Below, piece after piece: positions 21,101-31,015 of a DNA stretch of 64,000 nucleotides (the first letter of the stretch is position 1; every line of letters starts with the position of its first letter). Made by a program: the position numbers and the translations under genes. The stretch comes from Owenia fusiformis (Eukaryota > Annelida > Polychaeta > Sabellida > Oweniidae): contig CAIIXF020000007.1 of NCBI GenBank assembly GCA_903813345.2, positions 36,176,538 to 36,240,537 of the forward strand, in the 5' to 3' direction. The notes under the pieces are model-generated. The model had not been told where the DNA came from. It saw nothing but the letters and a program-made list of their open reading frames with translations, and searched no databases.

Positions 21101-22017
21101 GGGGTTCTTAAAGAATTTGCTTCTTGTCTTCCTTCTTTCATTTCGGCGTTTTCGGAGCCTTTCTGCTTGCCTCAGTGATCTCAGCTTAGCTCTGAGGTTG
21201 TCTCTCAACACACTCAGTGCTTGGCGTTGACCATCCTCAGCTTGCAGGTATGCATTCCTCAATTGCCTCAATTCTCTCCTGATGTTTGCAATCTGTTCTT
21301 GGCGTCGACTTGGGCCTGTCTGTTTTCTGCTGTTGTCACTTCTTTCTACGAGGCCAAATCTCTCTTCGCACACTGCGTAGACTAATGTTGGAAATTGGTC
21401 TAGCTTCCTCACAATGTCTCCCCTGAGATTTGCCTGCAGAACTTTATCCAGGTCTTCATCCAGTTGTTTCCACTCCGGACTGGATGCCGGTGGTAGTTTC
21501 AGCTGCTGTCTCCGCTCCTTTACTGGCTCATTTGCTACTTCTTCTTGCGCACTAGTGTTTGCCACCTCTTCAGTATGGTTTTCCCTGACACTGTGGTTTG
21601 AGTCCTGGTCTGAGATAACCTCTGTCTCATGCTCGGCAGGTGCCTGACTGCAGATCTTCAGAGTTGGCCCACACTTCATTCTGCCTTTGTGGATCTGTAC
21701 TCCATGCCAGTTTTTGAAGTGTCGATTACAGCTGTCACAAATGTTTGATTTTATCGGTTCGTGTTCAATTCGATGTCTTTCAACGTGTCCAGTGTGATTG
21801 CGATGGTCTGCTTCCGTTTTATCTGTCCGTGTCTTTCGAGGCTCTTTTAATAGACTTGTAGCGAGAATGTAGTGTGCATGTCTTGCGACATGCACTTGGT
21901 CTCAGGAGCTGCTGACACCTGAGATCAATGGGTGCTGTCTGTCCAGCTGTCACTGTCCTTTCACAGTTGTCATGAGGACTATTCCCTCAGGTCACTGGTC
22001 GTCGCAGACCAGAGATA
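18180..22017 (-). mobile_element. Full-length R2/HERO-like LINE with restriction-like endonuclease
   Basis: Minus-strand non-LTR element with a short 5' leader (22017-21896), one long intact ORF (21895-18500) and a 3' region of about 320 bp ending at CATGTTTATCATAATA. It has no poly(A) tail, as is common in R2-superfamily elements. Its last 480 bp are repeated head-to-tail upstream as a truncated copy (22018-22504). The host site is a dispersed repeat seen uninterrupted at 13.2-13.8 kb. The leader contains a perfect 6-bp stem (CTGGTC/GACCAG). Confidence 0.88.
18500..21895 (-). CDS. R2/HERO-type LINE polyprotein: zinc finger, reverse transcriptase, endonuclease
   Basis: 1131 codons, uninterrupted. 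An N-terminal zinc finger CDSCNRHF...HKGRMKC (C53, C56, H69, C75) is followed by a basic coiled segment (about 195-265). The RT domain runs from about 330 to 720, with VWLDLAKAYP (D474) and the catalytic box AFMDDITA (D576, D577), methionine replacing the usual alanine of FADD. A gag-knuckle-like CCHC (CQLCQDRAASLRHVLSSC, 910-927) precedes a PD-(D/E)XK restriction-like endonuclease. That has LRPDIII (D1022), VELTVPWE (E1037) and downstream lysines. This order is that of R2, R4, NeSL and HERO elements, which nick a target and prime reverse transcription there. The first codon is GTG, an in-frame stop lies at 21904-21902, and the first ATG is residue 73, inside the finger. Clade assignment is tentative. 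Confidence 0.92.
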   Translation of the reverse strand: MHVARHAHYILATSLLKEPRKTRTDKTEADHRNHTGHVERHRIEHEPIKSNICDSCNRHFKNWHGVQIHKGRMKCGPTLKICSQAPAEHETEVISDQDSNHSVRENHTEEVANTSAQEEVANEPVKERRQQLKLPPASSPEWKQLDEDLDKVLQANLRGDIVRKLDQFPTLVYAVCEERFGLVERSDNSRKQTGPSRRQEQIANIRRELRQLRNAYLQAEDGQRQALSVLRDNLRAKLRSLRQAERLRKRRNERRKTRSKFFKNPFTFIGELLGKPKSGQLQSSRDEIEASLMDSHSDPQRDVPLDEPPNISPAPPPLHQFDLDEIKLKEVKDIIRKARAKSSPGPSGLSYKVYKNCPLLTNRLWKLLKTAWRLKQLPPSWLIAEGCFVPKEEKSSTLDQFREISLLSVEGKIFWSIISRRMTDFFTKNSYIDTSAQKGGIAGFAGCIEHTSAMSQLIAEAKKNKTDLAIVWLDLAKAYPSVPHQLIFTALQHYHVPEDVISLVKQHLGGMKMRFTSGTITTNWQRLEKGIMAGCTISVILFVAAMNIMLKEASKECRGPKAMDGTCHPPCRAFMDDITAMTIHEIGMRWILKRLEAIATWGRLTFKPHKSRSLVLKKGTMSPTKFTVQGKGIPTISEQPIKALGKYFDASLGDRKITKELVSQLRTWLEAIDRTTLPGKIKVWCFQYGILPRLSWPFSLYDIPLTVVEMMERMINKKLRKWLGVSKSFSDVNLYSSSSPAALPIDSVVEEYKVAKVRTIMLLRDSKDKVANRTEAKTPKNRKWSPQDTITKAETRLHQSDIVGTVAQGRKGLGSYGRIPWSKANSKERRKMVTSEVRQMEEESRRVKAVTMSNQGAWMKWEGVESRKLTGSDLLQTSNVPVAFFLKAFSDTLPTATNLALWKLSDDPTCQLCQDRAASLRHVLSSCKVALAEHRYTWRHDQVLKEIARQLDPLISDPSLTSPPSQPLTIGFVKAGQATAKPTVNQPSRGILHSASDWVMKVDVGKQLVFPQHVVSTTLRPDIIITSETTQTIILVELTVPWEERVEESHELKKLKYEDIVTDAKRRGWQPHCFPVEVGCRGFPAKSMDWMLKSLGLPSRKRKKAMITLGREAERCSRWLWLRRNANWLPQ

Positions 22018-22504
22018 ATATTATGATAAACATGCTTAGATGGACTACATGCTGTTGCGCCATACACATTAGCTGTGGAAATGTAGAGGTTTCCTCAGCT
22101 GCCTCCAACTTCCATCAGAGTAGACATCTCAACTAAGGGAATGAGCGGTAAATGCTTGAAACCGACTTGCGACGGTCTATGGTAGGTTTAAAAAGCGCTT
22201 TATGGTCGACCAACGCTCACCTTTTCACATCTCCGCTCAAGCTTGAAGAAGGGGTTAAAGCCTAAAGGTATGCTAGCTAGGGGAGACTTATTGGATACAG
22301 GGTGTGTCATGATAATGGTGGAGATGAGGCAAGATGACAAGGGATTACTGGGGCAACCAATTTGCATTTCTTCTCAACCACAGCCAACGAGAGCAACGTT
22401 CAGCTTCCCTTCCTAGGGTAATCATTGCTTTCTTGCGCTTGCGAGATGGTAGACCAAGCGACTTCAACATCCAGTCCATAGACTTGGCTGGAAAACCTCT
22501 GCAG
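22018..22504 (-). mobile_element. 5'-truncated R2/HERO-like LINE copy in tandem
   Basis: 487 bp nearly identical to the last 480 bp of the full-length element: the final ~52 codons of the ORF plus the 3' region. It differs by a few substitutions and a 7-bp insertion near 22259. It lies immediately 5' of the full-length copy in the same orientation, so the two form a head-to-tail array. Confidence 0.9.
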
Positions 22505-23090
22505 AATTACAAAATAGTACTTCATAATTAAAATAGATGTATTACAATACCACACATAGCTTGGAAATGTTTTTAGAATACTACTATGAGCTGTCAAAGT
22601 TGTCATATTTTGCTTGAAGCTACAAATATAAAATTGGCAAGACAAAATTGCGTATCTTTTTCCTGTTTAGTGTATTTTTTCTGAGACCAATAAGGCTATC
22701 AACCTATAACTTTAGGATAGTATTTATATTTGTACTAGCAATGTTTGGTGTACAACTCAGAACAATAGCTCATATATCCTTTGAGTTATGAACTAGTTTC
22801 ATAGTACCCCCTAGAATATTTTCCTAGGGGGGTAAAAATGCCAAAATTCAGTGTCGTGACCACCCCGTTGAGCTGTCATCTTTTAATATCTTTATCAGCA
22901 TGAAAAACTGATCTAGTAAAAATAGGTCTGTTGCTTTTTCTAAAAAATGCCTCAAAAACTTGAATTATTTGAATTGGAACCTGTCTATGACTTCTTCTGG
23001 TAGGATAATTCTGAAAATATTCATTTTGATTAAAATAATCATTATATAGTAATTTGAACAGGTTCCTGGTAAATACAGCAATAGACAAAA
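22505..23090 (-). repeat. Dispersed repeat, copy 2 (right flank of the LINE array)
   Basis: Matches the reverse complement of 13195-13715. The remainder of the same repeat is at about 18120-18179, left of the LINE array. A 70-codon minus-strand frame (22876-23088) is present but not conserved in copy 1, so it is not called as a gene. Confidence 0.75.
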
Positions 23091-24240
23091 GGAATAGTAT
23101 CGATATGGAGAACTGAATTCAACAATGTTTTTCTCTTAAACCAATTATTGAAAACATTCTGTAAAAAACACGGTATTTTATGTAATGTTGACTGATTGAG
23201 AACAATTTAATGCGAAAATTATTTAAAAATATTTTATATAACTGTTTTTGTTAACATTTTTTGTTTTTTAGTGCAATTGTTTTTGCTCCTTTCTACCAAT
23301 TCTTGAAAATGAAATAAAATGTCTTTCCGAACCTTGTTGGAACAAAATACAAGCTGTACATTACTGAGCTACTGTACTGACGGTAAAAGACCCAATCGTA
23401 ACTGCCAGGGTGAGGTTTCGAAGCCTCTTATATAGCACTACTATTGGCATGTTGCCAAACCACGATTGGCAACCTGCCAATGACCAATTTTATTGTTGAA
23501 TGTAAGAATCAAAGATATGGATTTAGGGATACAAACTCAAGGATTCTTACTTCACCACCACCCGAGAACAAGGACAATAAGAATAATGAGAATCATTAAA
23601 AATTACTGACAGATACACTTAATTTGGCTTCTGTTTTAATTTCAGAAATTCCGCCAAATTAAAAAACCGTCAAATTTCAGTTTGGAATTTTTGTCCAATG
23701 CACTTCAGAAATTAAACTTTTTCCTGTCAGCATGTCATCAATTCTACATTATTCCAAAAGAAATACAGAAAATATCTTAGTAAATACCTGTCCTAATGAG
23801 ATAAACATAGACAAAAATTAAACTTCAGTCCCGAATCCGCCAAATTAAATAGCCGCCAATATTTGAAATTGAGCAAATCCGTCAAACTAAGTAGCGTCAA
23901 AATAAGTGTATCTACAGTATACTTTTCGAACTTTCGCCTTTACATTGAAGGGTCTGGTCTCAATGTCCAGTTGTGGAGATTTGTGTATAAAGGTACTATG
24001 TGTGCCAACGATTGATAGTATTACTGTGCGTGCTGCCCCACAACTTTATTGGTGAATATCATTAGCATTGTTAGTTGTTGGTAGGAAAATATTCAGATAA
24101 TGCATTATTGAACCTTTGTGGAATAAGGAATTATCACAGGGGAAGAATGGTTCTTAACTTACCGGTAACTGTGTGGGCTACGGCATGATTTTTGGTGAAT
24201 ACCAGAATTAATTCTGTGTGGGCTGTAGCGTAAAACCAAA
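23091..24240. other. No gene; possible small MITE at 23612-23912
   Basis: GATACACTTA (23612-23621) and TAAGTGTATC (23903-23912) are inverted. They enclose AT-rich sequence with repeated CCGCCAAATTAAA-type phrases, also seen near 48420-48500. This suggests a diverged dispersed family. Nothing else is recognised. Confidence 0.4.
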
Positions 24241-24893
24241 TAATAGGGAGGTTAAGATTAGCGTAAAAATATACGTGTACCTATCCCTATCCGTATGTTT
24301 GTTACGGATACGTATAGGTAATGCGTATTGCAAAATGAGTTTAAGATTAACGTAAAAGGCTACGAAACCGAATGCTACAATTTATGATAAAATTAACTCC
24401 TAATCATAGAATAAAAACCATGCGATGGCTTATATAGCATATACCAGTACATGTCACCTCCAAGAATTGTTAAATACTTCAGAGAGTGTGTGGTGTAGCT
24501 ACTGTATTTGGGAGGGGGTGTTGCTTGAGGGTCCGCTAATGGGGCAGTGACTTAAGCCGAAATGTTAAATTTCTAGCATGATCTAGCAATGAGAGTGGCC
24601 AAATAGTAAAGTTAAACAATTAAAACTACGATATAATGGCTGATTTCATACATTTACAATAAGCAAAACTGATGAAGAATTTGTAAATTCAACAATTTCA
24701 TGCATCATCACATGGCATCGTTTATCGCATCAATGAATGTGTTCGACCACTTAATTTCTATGCAGATCGAATGAGAAATGTTTGGTGTTACTATTTTAAA
24801 GTTTAATGGATGATATTTGATCTAGAAATGACACAATTTGTTTGATAAAAACATACGTTTTCGGATTACCTATCTTCGGCCATTTATAGGTAA

Positions 24894-25404
24894 TGGAGAG
24901 GTTAAGCTTTGCATATATAATCGAAACTGAACCTGTACGTATCACTCGACCATATACAAATTCATGTAGCCTTCTCATATAAATAGCCGTTCAAATCCAG
25001 TGTTTGTTTAGACTACACCATAGCGTGTAATGATTCTATAGTATGTCATTGATGCGGTTTTATAGCTGGTTTTCTAATACATATTTTAAACGAGCTCGTT
25101 TCGTAAGATTTTTGGCGCTAAATCATGCATGACATACATCATCGTGTTCAGCAAGAATTCAACTGTGCATCGAAATCAAAATTGACAGCATAGTGTTCAA
25201 TGGACACGAGTAAAATGGTTCCCGTTGACCCAACGTCAAATATTCAAATCTCCCGTTCTAAACCCGAAACTCTGAAGCTGAAAGAGTATCTGAAGTAGAC
25301 TAAGCGCGCATAAAACTATGAGCGCTCGATACATTCCTTTGTTAATTTTTGTACTTTGCGTTCACGGTTACGTTGTGAAAAACATCGTTAGCTTAACCTC
25401 TCCA
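24894..25404. mobile_element. MITE with TGGAGAGGTTAAGC termini
   Basis: TGGAGAGGTTAAGC at 24894-24907 is the exact reverse complement of 25391-25404. The interior is 480 bp without an ORF. Related phrases (GAGAGGTTA next to CACGT, and TAGCTTAACCTCT) occur at 28072 and 35178-35193, suggesting a family. Confidence 0.6.
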
Positions 25405-25462
25405 CTTACGTATCGTAAACCCTGTAACTTAGGTAAAATACCGCTTAGTGTAATAACAAACT

Positions 25463-27439
25463 CATAGCCGTAGCCAGCGGGGGTTCGGTGGGTTCGAACG
25501 AACCCCCGGTCAGGATTTCCCAAAATATCATTTTGCGAAAAAATGCATATAACCAGAATCATTAAATTACTGTGCTATTTGAAAACTACATATATGAGCA
25601 GTAAATGAATTGATATTTGTTATGGTGAACACGAGAGCATTATTTTCTTAAAAACATGTCATAGTGAAGTTACACTTCCCTCAAAACGTGTAGCATGCTT
25701 CATCTCGGACAAAATAACCCATCTTGGGCAATGGCTAAATCAGTCCTTTGTAGGAATTTTGTCTTAAGCCAGTTCTGGTCCAATACGAAGTTATTGAAAG
25801 TTATTGAAAACAATGCAGACGTCCCATACTCCGAATGATTTTTACAACATTGGTGAATAAATATCTGGAATAGTCGTAATATTGATGAAACACATGTTCT
25901 TTCAAATGTGTACATCTCTGTTTTGTTTTATTTCGATTAAAATTTAAAATATTTCTTGGGGCGTCCCTGGAGCTGGCAAGTCGAAGTCCCCGAAACCAAT
26001 TAATAATATAAACGTTGTGAAATGAATTATCTAAAAGCGTATATCATTTATAAACACAAGGATTTGTTAAAATTTATTCATTCTTTCATTTGATCAGTAT
26101 TTATTTACCCATCACTTTCCAAAGAAAAGTCAATCATTGCAAAAAATGATTTTGTTTTTTTCAGATACACTCCACTCATCTAAGAGATTGTATAGAATTC
26201 AAATTGTTATCGTTCCAGTTTACTTGCTCTCCATTTTCATGTTAATGTCATGATATGTTTAGCGAATATAATAAAAAAAACGTTGAAAAATTATATGGTA
26301 TTAATCTTCAAATAATGAAGGCCTAATTTGTTATCAAGCCGTCTGAACTTAACAAAATAACAGTCGCTTTTATTTATATAATTTTATCCACTAAAACGTT
26401 GTTATTATCAATTGCGGTTGATCTGCTCTGGGGGACTTACCACTGAGCTCCGATGACGTCCAAAAAAATATTTTTAACTTTTTAAAACAAAGCATAACCG
26501 AGACCCACTTATTTGAATAATATATATTTTCATCAGTAATACGACTATCCCGGATAGTTTATAAAGCCTTCGTGTAAACGTTGTGAAAAGTTATCATAGA
26601 AGAACGATCTTTCGGAGTATAGGGTGTTTGCGTCAATTTCAATAACATTGCATTTGATCCAAACTGGCTTCCAACAAATTTACTGAAAAATAATGATAAG
26701 CCATTGCATGAGGTGATTTATTTCGTCCTAGATGAAGTAGCTTAAGTTAAAGAATAAATTGTGCGAAATAGTTTATATTCTTTGGAAACAAATCATGCTC
26801 CAGGGTCTTCCAGAAATCATTCGAAATAATGGTGGATTCGGGGCAAATCAGATTTCAGGATATGTATTCAGTAAAAGATTCACCGAAGTATATTTTGATG
26901 CAGAAAATTAATTACAAGTTGTCTGACTTTTTTTGCACGTTGCCCGCCGTTTATTTTACTTTGTGAACATTAAAGTTGCAAAGCTACAAGGTCATTTTTG
27001 AAAATCATTTTTACGTCCAGACTTTTCTCATGTCATTCCAGGAAAACTAAAGATTTTTTACAAAAATGTAAAAATGTTGTGAATCTTTTGGGAGATATTG
27101 TATTTGATATTGTAAGGAATAGATTGGTAGGTCAATTATACATGTTGCTTGTAATTTTATCACCCACTATAGATCAGATTCTGCCTTTAATGAAGGTATT
27201 GCAATGAATTATATTTCCCCTCCCAAAATAGTTTTTTCTTTACAAATTATGCAAATAAGAATTCAAACTTAAAGATGCTTTAATACATAATCCAATGGGG
27301 TAGTTAGGATTGCCAAACTTTTGGAGGGAGTGTAATTGTACACATTGCATTATTTGAGAAACCCTAATGAAGGGGGGGGGGGATTTGTGAATAACATAAA
27401 AATAGAACCCCCGGTCACCAAATCCTGGCTACGCCACTG
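25463..27439. mobile_element. hAT-like non-autonomous element (GCGTAGCCAG termini)
   Basis: The right end, read inward, is CAGTGGCGTAGCCAGGATTT. The left end is CATAGCCGTAGCCAGCGGGGG, with a shared GGGGGTTC and CCCCCGGTCA block nearby. AAACT is duplicated at 25458-25462 and 27440-27444. The CAGTGGCGTAGC terminus is a common animal hAT-type end. It is interrupted by the TA-flanked element at 25673-27332. Confidence 0.65.
25673..27332. mobile_element. TA-flanked TIR element, second copy
   Basis: The left end CACTTCCCTCAAAA and right end AACTTTTGGAGGGAGTG match the termini of the element at 401-11943, with TA at 25671-25672 and 27333-27334. It is 1660 bp with no coding frame. The right part shares sequence with 10230-10700. 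Confidence 0.65.
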
Positions 27440-27497
27440 AAACTACGTATAGGTATAGGTAAATGGGTTATTTACTCTAATCTTAAACTCCCTAATA

Positions 27498-28464
27498 TTA
27501 TCGGACATACCTATGTGAGATTCTGCCTCATAGATTGTGGACGAAATACTATCTAATTTAGATACCAGTCATGTTTGCCGTTGAGGTTGAAACATAATAA
27601 GTGAATACAACATATTGAACATAGTAGGCATCTAATTGCAAATGATTGCAATGTTTCAGAGATTTCTAAAAACAAAATAGAATTGGTGTTGATGTTGCCA
27701 TATTTAAAACATGTTTAACTGTATTATAAAATGAACTTCTATACTAATCAAAATATATCATGAACTTACAGAAGTAAGTCCATGGTTATATCAGGTGTAA
27801 AAGGGTAGGAGGTCCTATCAAATTATGGTCCTACTCTCCATTGATTTATATGGTGACCTAAATACAACTCTTTCCCTCATTATCTTATACACAATCAGGG
27901 CCAGTAAGGGCCGTTAAGAAAGTGGACCATAATCCCTGGGGGACCATCATTTCTTTAACACCGGTTGAGTCAACAGTGTCAAAGTCACAAGTTTTAAGAA
28001 AGCAATATGCATGTAAAAAACATTCTGTATTTAAATACAGATTGAGCTAGGGAGTCACGTAGACTCATTAGAGAGGTTACACGTTCAAATGCAAACCGTG
28101 AACCTGAACCTGAAGTTCACGCTCAAGTACACGTTGAAGAACATTTTCTGTAAAGCTACACGTCTGAAACCATGTCAGTGGACGTGGAGGTATATTTATG
28201 TGGTGACCGTGTATAAGGGGCATGGCTCTATGGTGTAGGCCTAATGGTTAGCACTTAGGGACTCGTGTGCGCTAGGCCTGAGTTCAAGTCTATAGTCGCT
28301 TGAATACAGTTTTGTTTTTTATTTTTGCGTTATTTCATATTCAGCCACAATACAATTACGTTACTTCAGTATCACTTTTTGCTCATATCAAGGACGGACG
28401 TAATACAAGGAAAATGCCTCATTCGCAAATCAAATGTAGTGATAAGGCAATAGTAGGGGTTTCT
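27498..28464. other. Intergenic; includes a tRNA-like SINE head
   Basis: No ORF is recognised. GAGAGGTTACACGTTC at 28072 starts a stretch with several CACGTT/AACGTG phrases akin to 34930-35190. The tRNA-like segment is listed separately. Confidence 0.4.
28221..28300 (+). repeat. tRNA-like sequence, possible SINE head
   Basis: TAGGCCTAATGGTTAGCAC (from 28236) resembles a pol III A box and the D-arm of tRNA. GAGTTCAAGTCT (28280-28291) resembles a B box, 44 bp downstream. The segment is tRNA-sized but lacks clear acceptor-stem pairing, so a tRNA-derived SINE or relic is likelier than a working tRNA gene. Confidence 0.45.
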
Positions 28465-28630
28465 AGACAACTCATCCCAAGACAACTCATCCCGAGACAA
28501 GTCATCCCTAAGACAACTCATCCCAAGACAAGTCATCCCCGAGACAACTCATCCCAAGACATCTCATCTCAAGACAACTCATCCCAAGACATCTCATCCC
28601 AAGACATCTCATCCCAAGACAACTCATCCC
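28465..28630 (+). repeat. 15-bp tandem array (AAGACAACTCATCCC)
   Basis: About eleven copies of AAGACAACTCATCCC and AAGACATCTCATCCC variants, 15-16 bp each. The reverse-complement array is at 34476-34652, so the two bracket a 6.2-kb region. Confidence 0.85.
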
Positions 28631-28944
28631 ACTTGTATAATTGATAAATTATTTTGTCCTCTATATTATATATATCCCCTTTTCATTTTTATGATTACAA
28701 AGTGATTTTTGATTACACACTCAATTTTTAATACTGATTTTTAGCGTTTTGAATGGTACTTGAAAGTTATGTTTTACTTGTTAGTACTGCCGCTATTTTG
28801 ATTAATTCTGGGTTTTTCTAAATATATTTGAGAATATAGAATTGAACATAAAAGTCATAGACATTATTTCCAAATTTAATCATCATAAATCTTAAAGTTT
28901 GAAATTGGCTTAGTAGACTACGGCCCACTCTGATAATTGTAACT

Positions 28945-29640
28945 CCTTCCTTACATGAAAGGTTACACATTCCAACCTATTTCAAACCATCTGTATGATG
29001 ATACTAGACACTTTCTGGGTAGTTGGACTTTCTATAGGGGTGGCAGACGGCCCTCAGACCAATTTATACCCCTACCCCAAAACAACCATGGGGGTACTTT
29101 AATACCACCCAATAAAAAGAATACTAATGCATGTCAGATATTCATTGTTTTATATTGGGTAGGGCATGTTATGGTTAGTAAGTGCCAGAAATTTCCAATC
29201 TCAAACTGATATGGTTACCATAGAAACAGTATTTATATCTTGAAATATTCTCAATGTGACCCCTCCCAAATGTGTCCTTTTGATCTCAAAGTGAAATATT
29301 TGCAAATCTGTTTGGATTTTATGGCTGCTACTTTGACAAAAATTGTATCAATATGTATATTTTAACATTAAAACACTGAAAAGTGTTCATAATGATCCTA
29401 TAAATCAATAATATTTATCAAATATAGTCACACATAGCTGCTTTTAGGGAAAAGTGGGCGTGGCACTTTTTGGTACGTGTGTACTTGTTGCAGCATTAAA
29501 TGAAAAATACATATTATACTAACAACAATTGACATTTAATTAGCATCTACTTATGTTGTGTAACATTGTAATATGTTCATTATCATTATTAGACACTTTA
29601 AATATTTTATATAAGTGTTATCCTGACCCTTCCCTTTATC
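28945..29640 (+). repeat. Left arm of a large inverted repeat
   Basis: About 695 bp matching the reverse complement of 33340-34033 with scattered differences. It contains an 84-codon frame that is partly preserved in the other arm, but no domain is recognised. Confidence 0.85.
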
Positions 29641-30689
29641 CCTACACTACACCCTTCAAGGTGGGCATTACCAATCGTGTCAAGTTAACATTTCTGTTTG
29701 ATTTATTTTTACCATAGACAAGGTACTAAAGCTTTACCATGAGTACTGACCTTATTAGGTGCTAAACTGATGAATGGATGGGTAGATGGCAGCACTTGTG
29801 CTGGTTGGACTACACGCTAGCATCTACCATAGACACATATTGATTTACCATATTTGTTATTTTGGATTAAAGTAAAACTGCTTTCACATCAAACTTAATG
29901 AGATTCAGATTGTGTTTGAAACGAGATGATCTTCAGATTTTGTGTGAACCTTATTCATGACAATCAAAAGAATTCAACATTTAGGAAGCCAACATTAAGA
30001 TTTTTAACATCGTCTCAATGAGAATTTAGCCCGACCTTTTTCAGAAAGTTAAAGATCATAGAAAATTGAACATAATCAAAGTTCCTCATGAGTAGAACAT
30101 TTAATCTCCTAAAATCACATTAAAACTATATCAGCAATATTTCCAAGCTAAATAGTATAAAAACTTCTATCACATCATTTGCAACGTTTTCATTATTCTA
30201 TAGTTCAACCCTATATGAATTATTGATGATTTTAAAACTGCAAGGAAACTAAATGAATCAGGGAAGTCAGTGATATGTATTTGCCTTATTAATTGTTGAC
30301 TTATACAATGAAATAGACTTAGATGCAAATAGAAATAATCTTGCTTTATATCATTAAAAATTCAAAATTCAGTCAAATAAGTGATATCATATTTGAATTC
30401 AGTCAAATAAGTGATATCATATTTAAAATCTTCATGTAGAATTACATTTCTTCATGCAATAAGTTAACCTTTTAGTGAGAAGTTGTGACTAATGTAATCA
30501 TGTACTTATACAATTTGTCAGTAAAAGTTATTTATCCTATACTTAGTGTTATAGGTAAATAAAATGCATGAATATAATTGATACCTTAGGTGAATGGGGA
30601 TATACATGTACTGCATATCCCGCTTTATCCCATACTTGGTTGTGTTTCAGGTACATAAAGCAGGTTTGTAAAAACTTATATTTTCATCA

Positions 30690-31015
30690 GGGGGCAGATA
30701 TAGCTTTACGTCCCGTTGCGAGCGGGCAGATTTAGTATATCTGCCCACTCCATCATAATCGCCCTCGGGCAGATATATTATATTTGCCTCGGGATAGTTC
30801 TAATATCCTGAACCTCATATAGGATAATCTATATATATTCTCATTCTCATCAGCGGGCAGATATAGCTTTACGTCCCGTTGCGAGCGGGCAGATTTAGTA
30901 TATCTGCCCACTCCGTCATAATCGCCCTCAGGCAGATATATTATATTTGCCTCGGGATAGTTTTAATATCCTGAACCTCATATAGGATAATCTCTATGTA
31001 TCGCCAGGTTTATCA
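30690..31015. repeat. 163-bp tandem duplication
   Basis: The block starting GCAGATATAGCTTTACG recurs with a period of 163 bp (30694 and 30857) with few differences. It is part of the inner inverted region of the foldback-like structure. Confidence 0.8.

Larger units (their letters stand above)
24246..27492. mobile_element. TIR element with TAATA duplication, host of further insertions
   Basis: Left terminus GGGAGGTTAAGATTAG (24246 onward) and right terminus CTAATCTTAAACTCCC (ending 27492) are imperfect inverted repeats. The pentamer TAATA flanks both ends (24241-24245 and 27493-27497). No transposase ORF is visible. Three smaller TIR elements lie inside. Confidence 0.65.

Noticed and set aside
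28300-28644. 114-codon frame ending in SQD repeats
   Set aside because: Half of it translates the 15-bp array. No domain or start context.
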